DNA from: Alligator mississippiensis | Taxonomy: Eukaryota > Chordata > Crocodylia > Alligatoridae | Assembly: GCF_030867095.1 (NCBI RefSeq) | Contig: NC_081835.1 | Location: forward strand, 40,035,892 to 40,099,891 | Direction of reading: 5' to 3' | Length of the DNA stretch: 64,000 bases | Shown here: positions 43,901-55,900 of the stretch, piece by piece | Position numbering within the stretch: the stretch's first letter is position 1 | Layout of the letters: every line of letters starts with the position of its first letter | Program-made: the position numbers and the translations under genes | Notes under the pieces: model-generated | Told to the model about the DNA's origin: nothing | What the model saw: the letters and a program-made list of their open reading frames with translations, nothing else | Database searches by the model: none

Positions 43901-46900
43901 ATTTTTTCCAGGCAGTGCAACCAGGTAGCTATATGATAGCGCAGTGTGCTCAAAGGCCATTGGAAGATATTCTGAATCAAGGAAGCATTTATTCCAGAAC
44001 CCTCTTCATTTAGAGGATCTATATTTTCATCGCAGACCTTGCAATGATTTAAGGCAGAGAACAGACCCTTTCAGTACATGTCACAGGCACCAGGCCTCTG
44101 AGAAAAAAGACGGCACTAGTCTTGGGGCCAGGAGCTGAGCAGGGAGCCGGGCACACCTGGGTCCCCGCACGCATGTGTGCCCCCTCACCTGATCGGAAGC
44201 AACAGCAGGGTCAGCATCAGCTAATCCCCCTAAGGTAGGTGGGGGCAGAGGGAACCGGCGCAGCAGAGCCAGAGCCGGTGGGGTAGCCTCCCAGGTCCCT
44301 CTTTGCTGAGCCGGCAGGGAGCCGCACTCCCGAGCCGCATGCACGAACAGAGTGTGCAAAGAGGCTTGCTCTGTAAGAGCGCACAGGAGGGCAAACAGGA
44401 AGGGCCAGGCAGGAGACTCTAACAAGGGTAGGATGAAGGCACCACACAGAAATATAAATAAATAGCAATATATAATGGTGTCAATGCAGAGTGCTGCTAG
44501 GGCCCCTGCCCAGTGGGCGCCACCTACCAGGGGTTCGTCTGTGGCCTCCACCCAGACAGAGCCCATGGGGGGGCTGGTGTCCCCCTCCCCCTTGGCCTGC
44601 AGGGGATGCCCAGAGGGGCCGGGAATGGGGAATGGGGGCCCCCACACCTGTCCTGCAGGTGCCCGTCTTAGGGCTCTGGAGGTGCAAGTGAGAGAGCTCC
44701 AGAAGGAGGTTAGCAGGCTGAGGGGAATCAGGGAGGCAGAGGATGAAATTGATGGGTATTTTCTCTCCCTGCAGGGCCATGCATCCAAAAAAGAAGCAAC
44801 CCGGGAGGTGCCCTCCACAGCAGAGTGGCAGATGGTCCCCTCCAGAACCAGGGTTACTAACAGCAGAGCAGTGCCAGTTCCTCCACTGCGGCTGGAGAAC
44901 AGGTATGAGGCCCTGGTGACACTGCAGGAGAAGGAAAGAGAGGAGAAAACCTCCAGAGAGGAGGTAACTCCACACTCTGAACAGGCTGAAGGAGCTAAGC
45001 AGACCCAGAGGAAGAAATGTCGAGTGATTGTTATAGGCAACTCCATCCTGAGAGGTACAGAGGGTCCCCATCTGTTGCCAGGACCCCTTGACACGCGAGG
45101 TCTACTGCCTGCCCAGAGCAAAGATTCAGGATGTGACGGGGATGATCCAGGCCATTACCCGGCCCACCGATTACTACCCCACGGTCCTAATCCATGTGGG
45201 CGCTAATGATGCGGCCAGGAGAAGCCCTGATCACCTGATGATGGACTTCCACACTCTGGGGGGCATGCTGAAGGAGATGGGGGCACAGGTGGTATTCTCT
45301 TCTGTCCTACCATTGAGCAGACATGGAAGATGACACGAGACCTGCATCAGAGAGGTCAACTTGCGGCTTTGGGAATGGCGTCTCGAGGCGGGCTTCGGCT
45401 TCCAAGACAACGACCCACACATCAGGACGAAAGACATCCTCGGGTGGGATGGGCTTCACCTTTCCCCCAAAGGTAAGTACGTGTTCTCTTCTAGGTTAGC
45501 TGATCTCCTCCAGCGGGCTTTAAATTAGGCTACTGGGGGAAGGGGAAGACGAGGGCGGAGGAAGCCTTGGACCACTAAACCAAGCGTCACCCACAAGAAC
45601 AGCCCAGTCTAGACCAACGACGAGCAGAACAAATACCCAGGTAAGCAACAGAGGCCCGGGTTCTACTGAGATTAGGGGGCCAATGCATGCATCTTCAGGA
45701 GGCCTCAAATGCCTCTATACTAATGCTCATAGTATGGGGAACAAGCAGGAGGAACTCACCCTCCTGCTAGCTAACACCAACCCAGACATAGTGGGGCTCA
45801 CCGAAACGTGGTGGGATCCAACGCATGACTGAGCGGTGAATATCAAGGGCTATAGGCTGTACAGGAGGGATAGGACAGGGAGGAGAGGTGGGGGTGTGGC
45901 ACTCTACGGCAAGGAGAAATACACATCCTCAACAAGTGGCACTGGGTCAGAGGAGGGGCACATTGAAGTGCTCTGGGTTAGAATACAAGGAAGTCGAGGG
46001 GAAAGGGACTTAACGGTGAGGGTCCCACAAAGCACCCAACCAAGGGGAAGAGCTAGACCAGGAATTCTTAAGTCAGCTCACGGAGGTAGTTAGGTCAAAG
46101 GACGTGGTCATCATGGGTGATCTGAACTTTCCAAACATCTGCTGGGAAGAGCAGTCAGCCAGGTCTGACCACTCACGTAGGTTCCTAACCGAGATACAGG
46201 ACCTCCATCTAACCCAGGAGGTGCACAGCCCCACCAGGGGAGACGCCTTGTTGGATATGGTCCTGGCCATGGGCAATGACCTGGTGAGGGGTCTGCAGGT
46301 GCTTGACTACCTGGGTGACAGTGATCATTGCCTGCTGGAATTCACCATCCAGTGCAAGGTAGCAAAGGCCTGCAGCAAGGCAGCAGCCCTGGATTTCAGG
46401 AGGGTGGATTTCAATGAGGTAAGGAAGGCCAAGGTGGAGATGGAACTTGGACTAGCTACCCAGATCAAGGACAACAAGAACTCCTTTTTTAAATACATAG
46501 TGGGTAAAACGAAGGTACCGGGTAACATGGGGCCTCTGCAGGACATGCTAGGAAATCTGGTCATCGCACCAGACAGCAAAGCTAACCTATTTAACAATTT
46601 CTTTGCCTCCATTTTTCTGAGCAGGGACTGGGTCACCTCCCTCCCACCGGGACCCCTGTAGGTCTCAGGGGAGGTGCACCCAGGCCTAGGGTCAGTGAGG
46701 ACCTAGTCAGGGAACTTCTGGAGGGACTGGATGTATTTAAATCAGCAGGTTCTGACCATCTTCACCCCAGAGTGCTGAGGGAATTAGCAAAGGTCATTGA
46801 GGGACCCCTGGCACGGCTTTATGAGCACTCATGGTGCTCCGGCGTGGTGCCAGAGGACTGGAAAAGGGCCAATGTGGTTCCCATTTTCAAAAAAGGGAGG

Positions 46901-49900
46901 AAGGAGGACCCAGGAAACTACAGGCCAGTCAGTCTTACCTTAGTCCTGGGTAAGCTTTTTGAGAGTTATCCTGGCGCATGTCCGCAACGGGCCAGCAGGG
47001 AAGATTATGCTTAGGGGCAACCAACATGGGTTCATTAGAGGCAGGTCCTGTCAAACCAACCTGGTGGCCTTCTATGACCAGGTCACAAAATCCTTAGACG
47101 CAGGTGTAGCAGTGGACGTAGTCTTTCTGGAATTTAGGAAGGCCTTCGATACGGTCTCTCACCCCATTCTCATTAAAAAACTAGGAGACTGTGGTGTCAA
47201 CAGTAGGTACACAGTCAAATGGGTCACTAGTTGGCTGGAGGGCCGCACCCAGAGACTGGTGGTGGACGGGTCATTTTCGACCTGGAGGGATGTGGGCAGT
47301 GGGGTACTGCAGGGCTCGGTCCTCGGGCCCGCACTGTTCAACATCTTCATCAGTGACTTGGACGAGCATGTAAAAAGCACCCTGTTCAAATTCGCAGATG
47401 ATACTAAGATGTGGGGAGAAGTGGGCACGCTAGAAGGGAGGAATAGGCTGCAATTGGACCTAGACAGGTTACAGGGGTGGGCGGATGAGAACAAGATGGG
47501 TTTCATCACTGACAAGTGCAAGGTGCTGCACCTGGGGAGGAAGAACCAGCAGCATACCTACAGGCTGGGGAACTCCCTTCTCATCAGTGCAGAGGCAGAA
47601 AAGGATCTTGGAGTCATTATTGATGCCAAAATGAACATGGGCCAAAAGTGTGGGGAAGCTGTCAGGAAGGCCAACCGTACCTTGTCATGAATCCCCAGAT
47701 GCATCTCAAGCAGGTCCAAGGAGGTGATCCTCCCCCTCTATGCGACACTGGTCAGGCCGCAGTTGGAGTACTGTGTCCAGTTCTGGGCGCCACACTTCAG
47801 AAGGGATGTGGACAACATGGAGAGGGTCCAGAGGAGGGCCACCTGCATGATCAGGGGGCAGCAGGGCAGGCCCTATGAGGAGAGGCTAAGGGATCCGAAC
47901 CTGTTCAGCCTCCACAAGAGAAGGCTGAGGGGGGAGCTAGTGGCCATTTACAAACTGGTCAGGGGGGACCAGCAGGCATTGGGGGAGTCCCTGTTCCCCC
48001 AAGCACTACCAGGAATGACAAGAAATAACGGTCACAAGCTGGCAGTGGGTAGATTTAAGCTAGCTATCAGGAGGCGCTACTTCACTGTCAGGGCGGCTAG
48101 GATCTGGAACCAACTTCCAAGAGAAGTGGTGCTGGCTCCTACCCTGGGGGTCTTTAAGAGGAGGCTGGATGAACACCTCACAGGGGTCGTTTGACCCCAG
48201 TACTCTTTCCTGCCATGGCAGGGGGTCAGACTTGATGATCTGCTCAGATCCCTTCCAACTCTACCAACTATGAAACTAGTCTGTCTGATTGCTAGCTCAG
48301 AGTCTTTTGTTGATTAAGTACTCTGTAGCACCTCTGTCTTAAGCCTGTGTCAGGTATCCAGTTTGTAGCCATATTCATCTAGAGGCAAAAGGAATTGTGG
48401 CAGAGGTGATATCTTTTATTAGACCAACTAGATTTTTGCAAATAAATAAATAAATAAATAAATAAATCTTTAATTGCAAGCTTTTGGGCACAAGCACCTT
48501 TCTTCAAGCATAGGAGAAAAGATTGTAAAAGGAAATGAAAGTTCATATTTCATAGGAGAGTTAAAGCTGTGGTAACATCTACGCCTGAAGAAGGGCGTTT
48601 GTGCCCAAAAGCTTACAATTAAAGATTTTGTTTTTGCAAAAATCTAGTTGGTCTAATAAAATATATCACTTCTACCACGAGTTCTGATTTCTTTTTTCTT
48701 TAGCTTGGCCTTTAAGCATACCAACCCCCAAACTCCCACCCCACCCCAACCCCCAAGGGTGATTGCTTGGAGGATGAAAGGAAACAATCTTAGAACAATG
48801 CATTGCCCGTCTCAGTGACAGTGCCCTTCATACAAAGGATGATCAGGGCCAGCTTATTGCACTGTCACCCACATAGGTGCACAAGGCCATTGCAAGGATC
48901 CTCCCTTAGAGACAGTATCCCCAGCCCTTCCACAGGTCTGGAGTGAGTTTATAAACCTAAATTGATCCTGAGTTTCACTGCATGGAACCCACATTCTCCA
49001 TTCCCTCACACGGCTGTAAGTCAGCAACAATTCTATGGTCACCACTGAGATGCATAAACCAGTGATTAGAGGGCTACACTGCTGTGGGGACCCCTTGCCA
49101 ACAATAGGGGTGAATTTGGCAGCTTTTAAGTACTAGGAGACAGCATGAGAGGCAGAAGCAGTGGGACATTCTCCCATATAACAGCCTGAAAGTGGAGAGT
49201 CAAGTCCAGATGAATGGGTACCTAAGCGGGGCCTTCAAAATCCACAAAAGGGTGAAACAAAGGGGCCCCTTGTTGCTGCTACTATTTGTGTGCATCATGG
49301 AACTGTTAGCACAAAAAATAAGAAAAGACAAGGTCATAAGCAGTGCAAAGATACCAGGAGAGGGTGAGGTAAAATGCATACTGTACATGGATGATATAAG
49401 TATAGTAATTAGAGATACACTTTTGATGGAAAGGGTGCTAAGGAATACATTAGAATATGGAGAAGCAATGGGGGCTACATTAGAGAGATCAAAAGCACCA
49501 TAAAGGGAGTGTGGAATTGAAGGGACTTGGAGAAGCTGGGCTTTCAAATAAGATAGAAAGAGAGAAATCAGCTGGGGATCCTGCTGAATGCCGAACATAG
49601 AGGTAATACAGCATGGCAAGGATACAGCCAATACTTTGGTTATGGTTCAGAAGGACATGGTCCTTTTGCTAGAAAAAGGTGGTGGCAGTTAAAGCTGTGC
49701 ACTGCTGATTATTCTGTTTACAGGAATTGTATTCCCACATGGTGGCAGATAGCAAAATTACAGAGGGAAATAAATATGTGTGTTCTTCTGGAACATCAAA
49801 AGAGAAAAGTTGGCTAGAATTGAATTGTACAAAAAGCCACACAAACACACAGGTTCCCATCAGCATGTTTGCCCAATATAGGCCATGTGTTTTATAGTCA

Positions 49901-52900
49901 TGCTCAGTGCTGGCTGCATTTAATCAACCTCATAGTTGGTTTCCGTTGCTGAGGACACACCGCTTTTGGCAGCATTTTAATGATAGGCAATGTATTTAGT
50001 GAGATTTCCTTGTATTCAGTATATGAGGGGCTTTTTCCCCCATGCTAACAGGAGGGGGAAAACCTTGTTCTGTATTTGAGTAAATATGGTAACTGAATTA
50101 ATTCTGTGGAGGGTGCAGTTGCTGCTGGAGCCCATCACTTTAGCAAGAGGCTGGTTCTACCTGTTTTCCAGATAACAGGAACAAGAAACACTTTTGAGTG
50201 GGCCTGTTGACCCCCCACTCAGTGTAGCTCACAACTAGTCTGCCTATGAAAGTAAATGCAGAATAAGATAGGGTGCATATTTAGAACAGAAATTGCTATT
50301 CCTGACTAACTTCATGAGTGTACACTCTTCTTGTAGAATAAGACTGCCTTTTCCTATGATTATCTAATCTACTTTGAAAATAGATTAAGATAAACTCAGG
50401 AAAAGAGAGCATCCACACAGGGAACTAATTCAGAATAGCATTAAGCAATTCCTACATGTTTTTAAAAACCTAGAGAAGATCCCAGGCAAAACATTCCACT
50501 TGGCTGGAGTGAAGCTAGTTTAGTTACTGAAAGGGAAGAAAAGGTCTATGAAAGGGAAGAAAAGGTCTTCAGAGAATGGTTGATGTTATTACTAGTTTCC
50601 TCAAAAGTCTCAAACAACAAATGGTCCTGAAACTGTTAGGGCTGTCCACTCAGCTATGAATCCACCTCCTCTGTTAACAAAGGTCTCGTGAAGGTGTTAT
50701 GTTTCTAGTGTGGAAGAAACTGTCTTGCAAGAATGAACACCTGTAAGTTCTCTTCCCAGTTTGGCCCAGAAGCAGGGTGGAGCAGTTGGTCAATGCTCCC
50801 TCTGCTTCCCCAGACTGAGGACTGCCTGGTTGGGGGAAGAGGTGGGAGGCATTGCTCTGCTCTTCTATTCCTTTCCCCATCTGGTCCAGGCATGGAGCAG
50901 CAAGGCAAAGCCCTCCAGGCCTGTTCCCCAGGAATGCCTGTAGCTCTCTTCTAGAGAGACCTTTTTTCCCCAGAAATATTTCTAGCAGTGGAAATTTCTC
51001 AGAAATTTCCATTGCTAGAAATGAACACCTATTCAAAGGCCAGACATTAGAAGCACCATGCCTTCAAGGAGAATCTGCTTGGACTTTAAAGACCTCTAGG
51101 CCCAGGGGCATGAGGTGTGGGACAAGAGAAAGGAGGAGAGAATGGGATCTTTCTGGGAGAAGAGCAAGCATCACAAACTAGAATCTGCTTACCTTGGAAT
51201 GACCACATATATGATGAAGTTGCCTGGTGCTCAGCTGCAAGGATTTCAGCAAACTCTGCACATCCTCCTGTAACCACAAGTTTTATAAGTCACTGACACT
51301 GGAGTATCAAATCCATCAGAATCTGTTGCTTATAAAAAGGATAACTTGAAAACCTGAACAATATCAATGATGTAACAGTCCTTCTAGTGCCTCAGGGATG
51401 TAAAACTGTGTACACTCTGCCTGTTCCACAGGAAATACCAGGTAAATGAGATGAGGCAAGCATGTGGGAACTGAGCTATGTATATGAGCAAGCAACTAAC
51501 AAGTCTCATATAATCACAGCCTCTCTCAGCTCCTAGGTTCTGCACAACAGCTGAATCAAGCCAGAGATTTTGAACTGAATATATTCTCTTTACCCTTTAC
51601 CACAAAATCTTGCACATTAGGCCTTATTTGAGGCGAAAACTCCCTGAAACTCTCCAAAGTCCTCCATGTGTGTCACAAGTTGGGGTCCCCAGGGTTGGCC
51701 GTGATGCCTCTGGCAGCTCTGTGACCACGCCAGCTCTGCCCTGAGGGTACCCTCTTGTCTTTTCTGCCACGTCTTGATGGTAAAATAATGAATCAGGAGG
51801 CTGCCCATGGGCCTTCGCGTGGCCCCAGTCCGCTGAACCCCACAAGAACTCACTGGTCCTTGGGCCCTTTGCCAGACCTCACTCCAGTACTGTGCTGTAC
51901 AGGGCACCTTGAGCCTTACACTCCATGCCTCGCGGGCATTACACAGATATTGTTACCCTGTTGGGGCCTTGACCTACTCAGCCTCTGCCCCCGTAGTCTA
52001 GCTAAGCCTCCTAGCCTAGCCGCACTGTGTCAGACCTGGCTTTGAGGCACTAGCTCTGATAAATCTCTTCCTGTCACTGGGCTCTCTGGTCCCTATGTAG
52101 CTGCGCCCCTCTGGCACTGGGCCCTCTGGCCCTAGTCTGCTGGGCTCTAATGATGCCTCCATATCCACCCTTACAGCCTCATCCCAGACCACTGGTTCAG
52201 ACAACACAAACATAAGCCCCTGGGCCATAACATAACAACAATGGAAGCCTCACTCTACCCCTTTAAAATGGCAAACTTCTCCGCTAGTACAGCGTGCCTC
52301 CTAGCCTTGGATATCTTATGTGCTCCTGGAGCCTTGTAAGTGTTTCAGGCAACAGATCAAGCAACCAAATATCTCTGGGTAACTCCTTCACGCACGAGCT
52401 CCTTCCCTTGGTAGTTGCCAGAGAATTAACCCATCAGCCCCATCCTTGGGTTTGTGTGTGTCCAGGGCCCTGCCTCCTTCAGGTCAGCTGACTGCCTGCA
52501 GGTGCCAGCTAATTACCTCATTAGCCTGTTGCTCAGGCAACCCACAGCTGTCAGGCTCTGCCTGGCCTGCAGAGCTCCCTGGCTAAGTTGCTTCTTTCCT
52601 TAAATGAGCAGGCACAGCTTAGAGCCCTGCGACACACAGCAATTATAATTTTACACTCACCTTGCCTCATTGATTGAAATGCTGAAATAACTGAGCATTT
52701 GACCCCAAACTGCAGTGCAAAGCAGTGCTGAAATGTGGTCCCCTCACCTCTTTAACTCACAGGAATATACTACAGAGATGAGGCCAACATCTTTCCAAGC
52801 ATGGGTGGGTGGAAGAAGCTACCTAAAGCCTGCCTAGGGGCTTGAGTAAGGTCTGTCTGATAAGCCTGATTCATTAGCATGAATCATAAACATGCCTGCT

Positions 52901-55900
52901 TTATCCAAAGACTGCTTTAGAAACAACCAACTGGACCCTGTATCCATTAAAGCAGCTGCAACCATCAGTGTTTTGGTGCCCAGATGTGTCCCAGCCAGGA
53001 CACTTCCAAAACCTTAAGTCCTAGGAAACTATACAGCTCTTAGGATACTCTTGCCAGCAGGGTGGATTTGATTTAAATCATGATTTAAATCACTGGTCAG
53101 GAAGCCTCGATTTAATCATTGTTTTCTACAAAAAGTGCATTCTTGTTTTGTTTGATATAACCTTTTTTTAAGGCTACGGAAATAGGCTTCAGGATAGTCA
53201 GGATATGTCATCTACATTTCTCCTTAGCCCAATGTTGAGAACTTTGGCTACAACAATTCCATCTATTTTGTCATGATGTTCTTCACTAATTGTCATCAGA
53301 TTGGGCCAGTTCCCAATATATCACTTAAAATAATCCACTGTTGAGTTTCATCACACATCTTGTGGGAAAGTTAGTTTGGTTCCTCCTGCTTTTTTCAGAG
53401 CAGCTGCTGCAAAGTGGTTGTTACAGAAGTATTTTCAATTTCAACAAAATTCTACTCAAAATGTTTCTCTTGTTTCTACTGTCCCTCCCTTCTTGCCTTT
53501 ATCTCCAGACTGCTCCTCCTTCCTAGATCTACTTCATCCCCAACAATCCTCTATTCATTTAACTTCTTGAAACATTGCGCTTTTAGAGACAAGCAAGGGC
53601 TTGACTCTGTGTACACAAACTTGCAGAGAGACACTAAGGCTGATGGGTAGATAATCAGGTCTGTTATCTCTCATTTCCAAAGATGTTATCTCAGGAAACA
53701 CAAATCCACACTCTGAGAACTGAAACTAAGCATCACAGAGATGCTTAATGGGATCTTCTAGAGACTGAGCACTGAGTCCCATTGGGTAGAGTGGTTTTCT
53801 TTAATCTTTACTAATCTGTAGAGGAGCCCCATAAGATTGGGCCCCTAATATAGTTCATGTCCTGTTGTGACCCCTTTATAAAACTTTTCGAAAAAGGTTA
53901 CAGGAATATTTTGTCTTAAACAATATATAATTACAAGTTATAATCCCTATTCCATGATGATATCTTTGAGCCTTAACACATTTTAAATTAAAACTATCTT
54001 TATACAGGTTAATTTAATTTTTTTAAAGTATCTTAACAAAAAAATAAAAAAAATGATTAAATAAAAAAATTATTTAAATAGAAAAGATTTTTTCATTTTT
54101 TTTTCCTTCTAACTCATTGATTTTTATCAATTGCCAGTGACCCTTTTAGTGATGATGCAGCTGAGAGCATACACACATACCATCTTCAGCCAAACTCTCC
54201 AGGTATTCTAAGGTTTCTTCCTGAATCAGCAAGGCCAACCAACTTCCCCTGTACAAGGTACTATCCTGTCTTGCCTGCAATGCTCCTAAATCCTATCGTC
54301 ATAGTCCAGATCTAGAGGCAAGCAGAGAGCAGCAGCAAGAAGAGAGAGATGTCCTTAATGCTCAGTGGCTATGATCTTACTTGCAATAGCAAATCAGCAG
54401 AGATAAAGTAATTGCTGTGGTACAGGAACAGCTAACAAGGTTGTGTTGCAGCTCCCAGGCTTATTACAGAGGCACTGGTTTGGTTCCATTGCTTAAGTTG
54501 AATTGGAAGCCAAATGCTGCAAAGCTCAGCTGCCTCTGTGCTCTCTATTTAAACATGTCCCAGCAGGCAGCACTCTGGACTGCAGATTCTGTTTGTAAAA
54601 ATGCCTGGAGATTACACCCCTATAAGTATGTCTATGCTCTGCTGCCTTTTACAGACAAATTAGCTCTGCTAATAGTGCCTCAGGCAGTTCAAGTCCCACC
54701 AAACCCCCCCCAAAACTTCAGCTTTTGATCACAGAAGTCATATCATATTAACAACATAAACAGAACAAACCAAAATCCTCCATCCTCTTCAGACACTAGA
54801 AGAAGAACCACTTTCCATTCTGGCTTTTCCCCCAGCCCAGCAGCTTGGCTTCTTTTCCTTGCAAGCCTGATCCTTCCTTTTCTCCTCTGGGTTTTAAGCT
54901 CCCAGTGGGTCATTCCTTCATTAGCAGAATGCCCCATAGCTGAACACCCTTAAGAAGGCTGGCTGCCCCTTCACACACAAGTGACAGACACAGCATGAGA
55001 TGTGTGACCTCTTAAGTTTTAACTATTATTACAGTGTGCTGTTCCTGAGAACTAAACCAGACATAGAAAAACACCTGGTGCAGAACACAGCAACATCTCT
55101 GATGACCACCTTACTGTCCTCTGATACTCTATGTATTGTCTAGCTAAATGTATCAATCAATGTAAATGCACATCTCCTATTCCAGCATTAGATCCAGCTG
55201 GAGAACGGTTTCTGACGGAGTTCAACATTTTTAATTAGGTTCACAATTCGGGGGTGCAGACAGAAATGCAGCTCCCAGCTGTAACTCAGAAGGATTTTTG
55301 CAAAGCATTCTGAGTTATAGCATTACCCCAGACCAAACAGAAGTTCAGTGTTGGTTCTAAGGGAAAGGGGGATCTAGCTGCAGCTGGGAGCCTGCAGCCA
55401 GGTTCCCACAGCAATGACCAGGTTCTTTGCCAGTGCTCACTGTTTTCAGAATGGGAGGGGGAGGAAAGGCAGCAGAGGGAACTAATTTTGGGGGCTCCCC
55501 AGCTGGTGCTGAAGGGTGGGGCGGGTGAATTGGAGCCCCCCTCACCTGAGGGGGGCTGCAATACACCTGCCCCACCCTCTACAGGGTGCTGAAACGCCCC
55601 CAGACTGAACTCCCTCTGCTGTCTTTTCCCTTTCCAATTCTGAAAACATGGACAGGCTGGGAGCTCAGCAGACACAAGTTACAAATGATGCTACATTTTG
55701 TAACATCTTTATCTGAAACCTCATGCAATGAGAGGTCAAATTTTCACCCAACTGGCCATTTTTGAAGCTGTTTACAGCTGTGCACTTGTGTTTGGTCACA
55801 GCTATAAACTGCATGTTCTAGCCAGATCAGGAGAAAATGATCACTTCTGTCTGCACCTAGGGAGTCTGATTAAATTCCAGTTGTGCCAAGTGCTTACCTT

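Larger units (their letters stand above)
44110..48275 (+). mobile_element. Near-full-length CR1 LINE
   Basis: It spans a GC-rich 5' region (44110-44474), ORF1 (44475-45530), ORF2 (about 45690-48195) and a short 3' tail ending near 48275. The 5' boundary is approximate, from a composition change. This is the most complete retroelement in the window; other copies are 5'-truncated or cut by the window edge. It sits in the 20-kb FANCD2 intron, opposite in orientation to the gene. Several breaks make it inactive. Confidence 0.93.

Noticed and set aside
44081-45121. 346-codon open frame on the minus strand
   Set aside because: It is the complement of the CR1 5' region and ORF1; no homology, and the sense strand explains the sequence.
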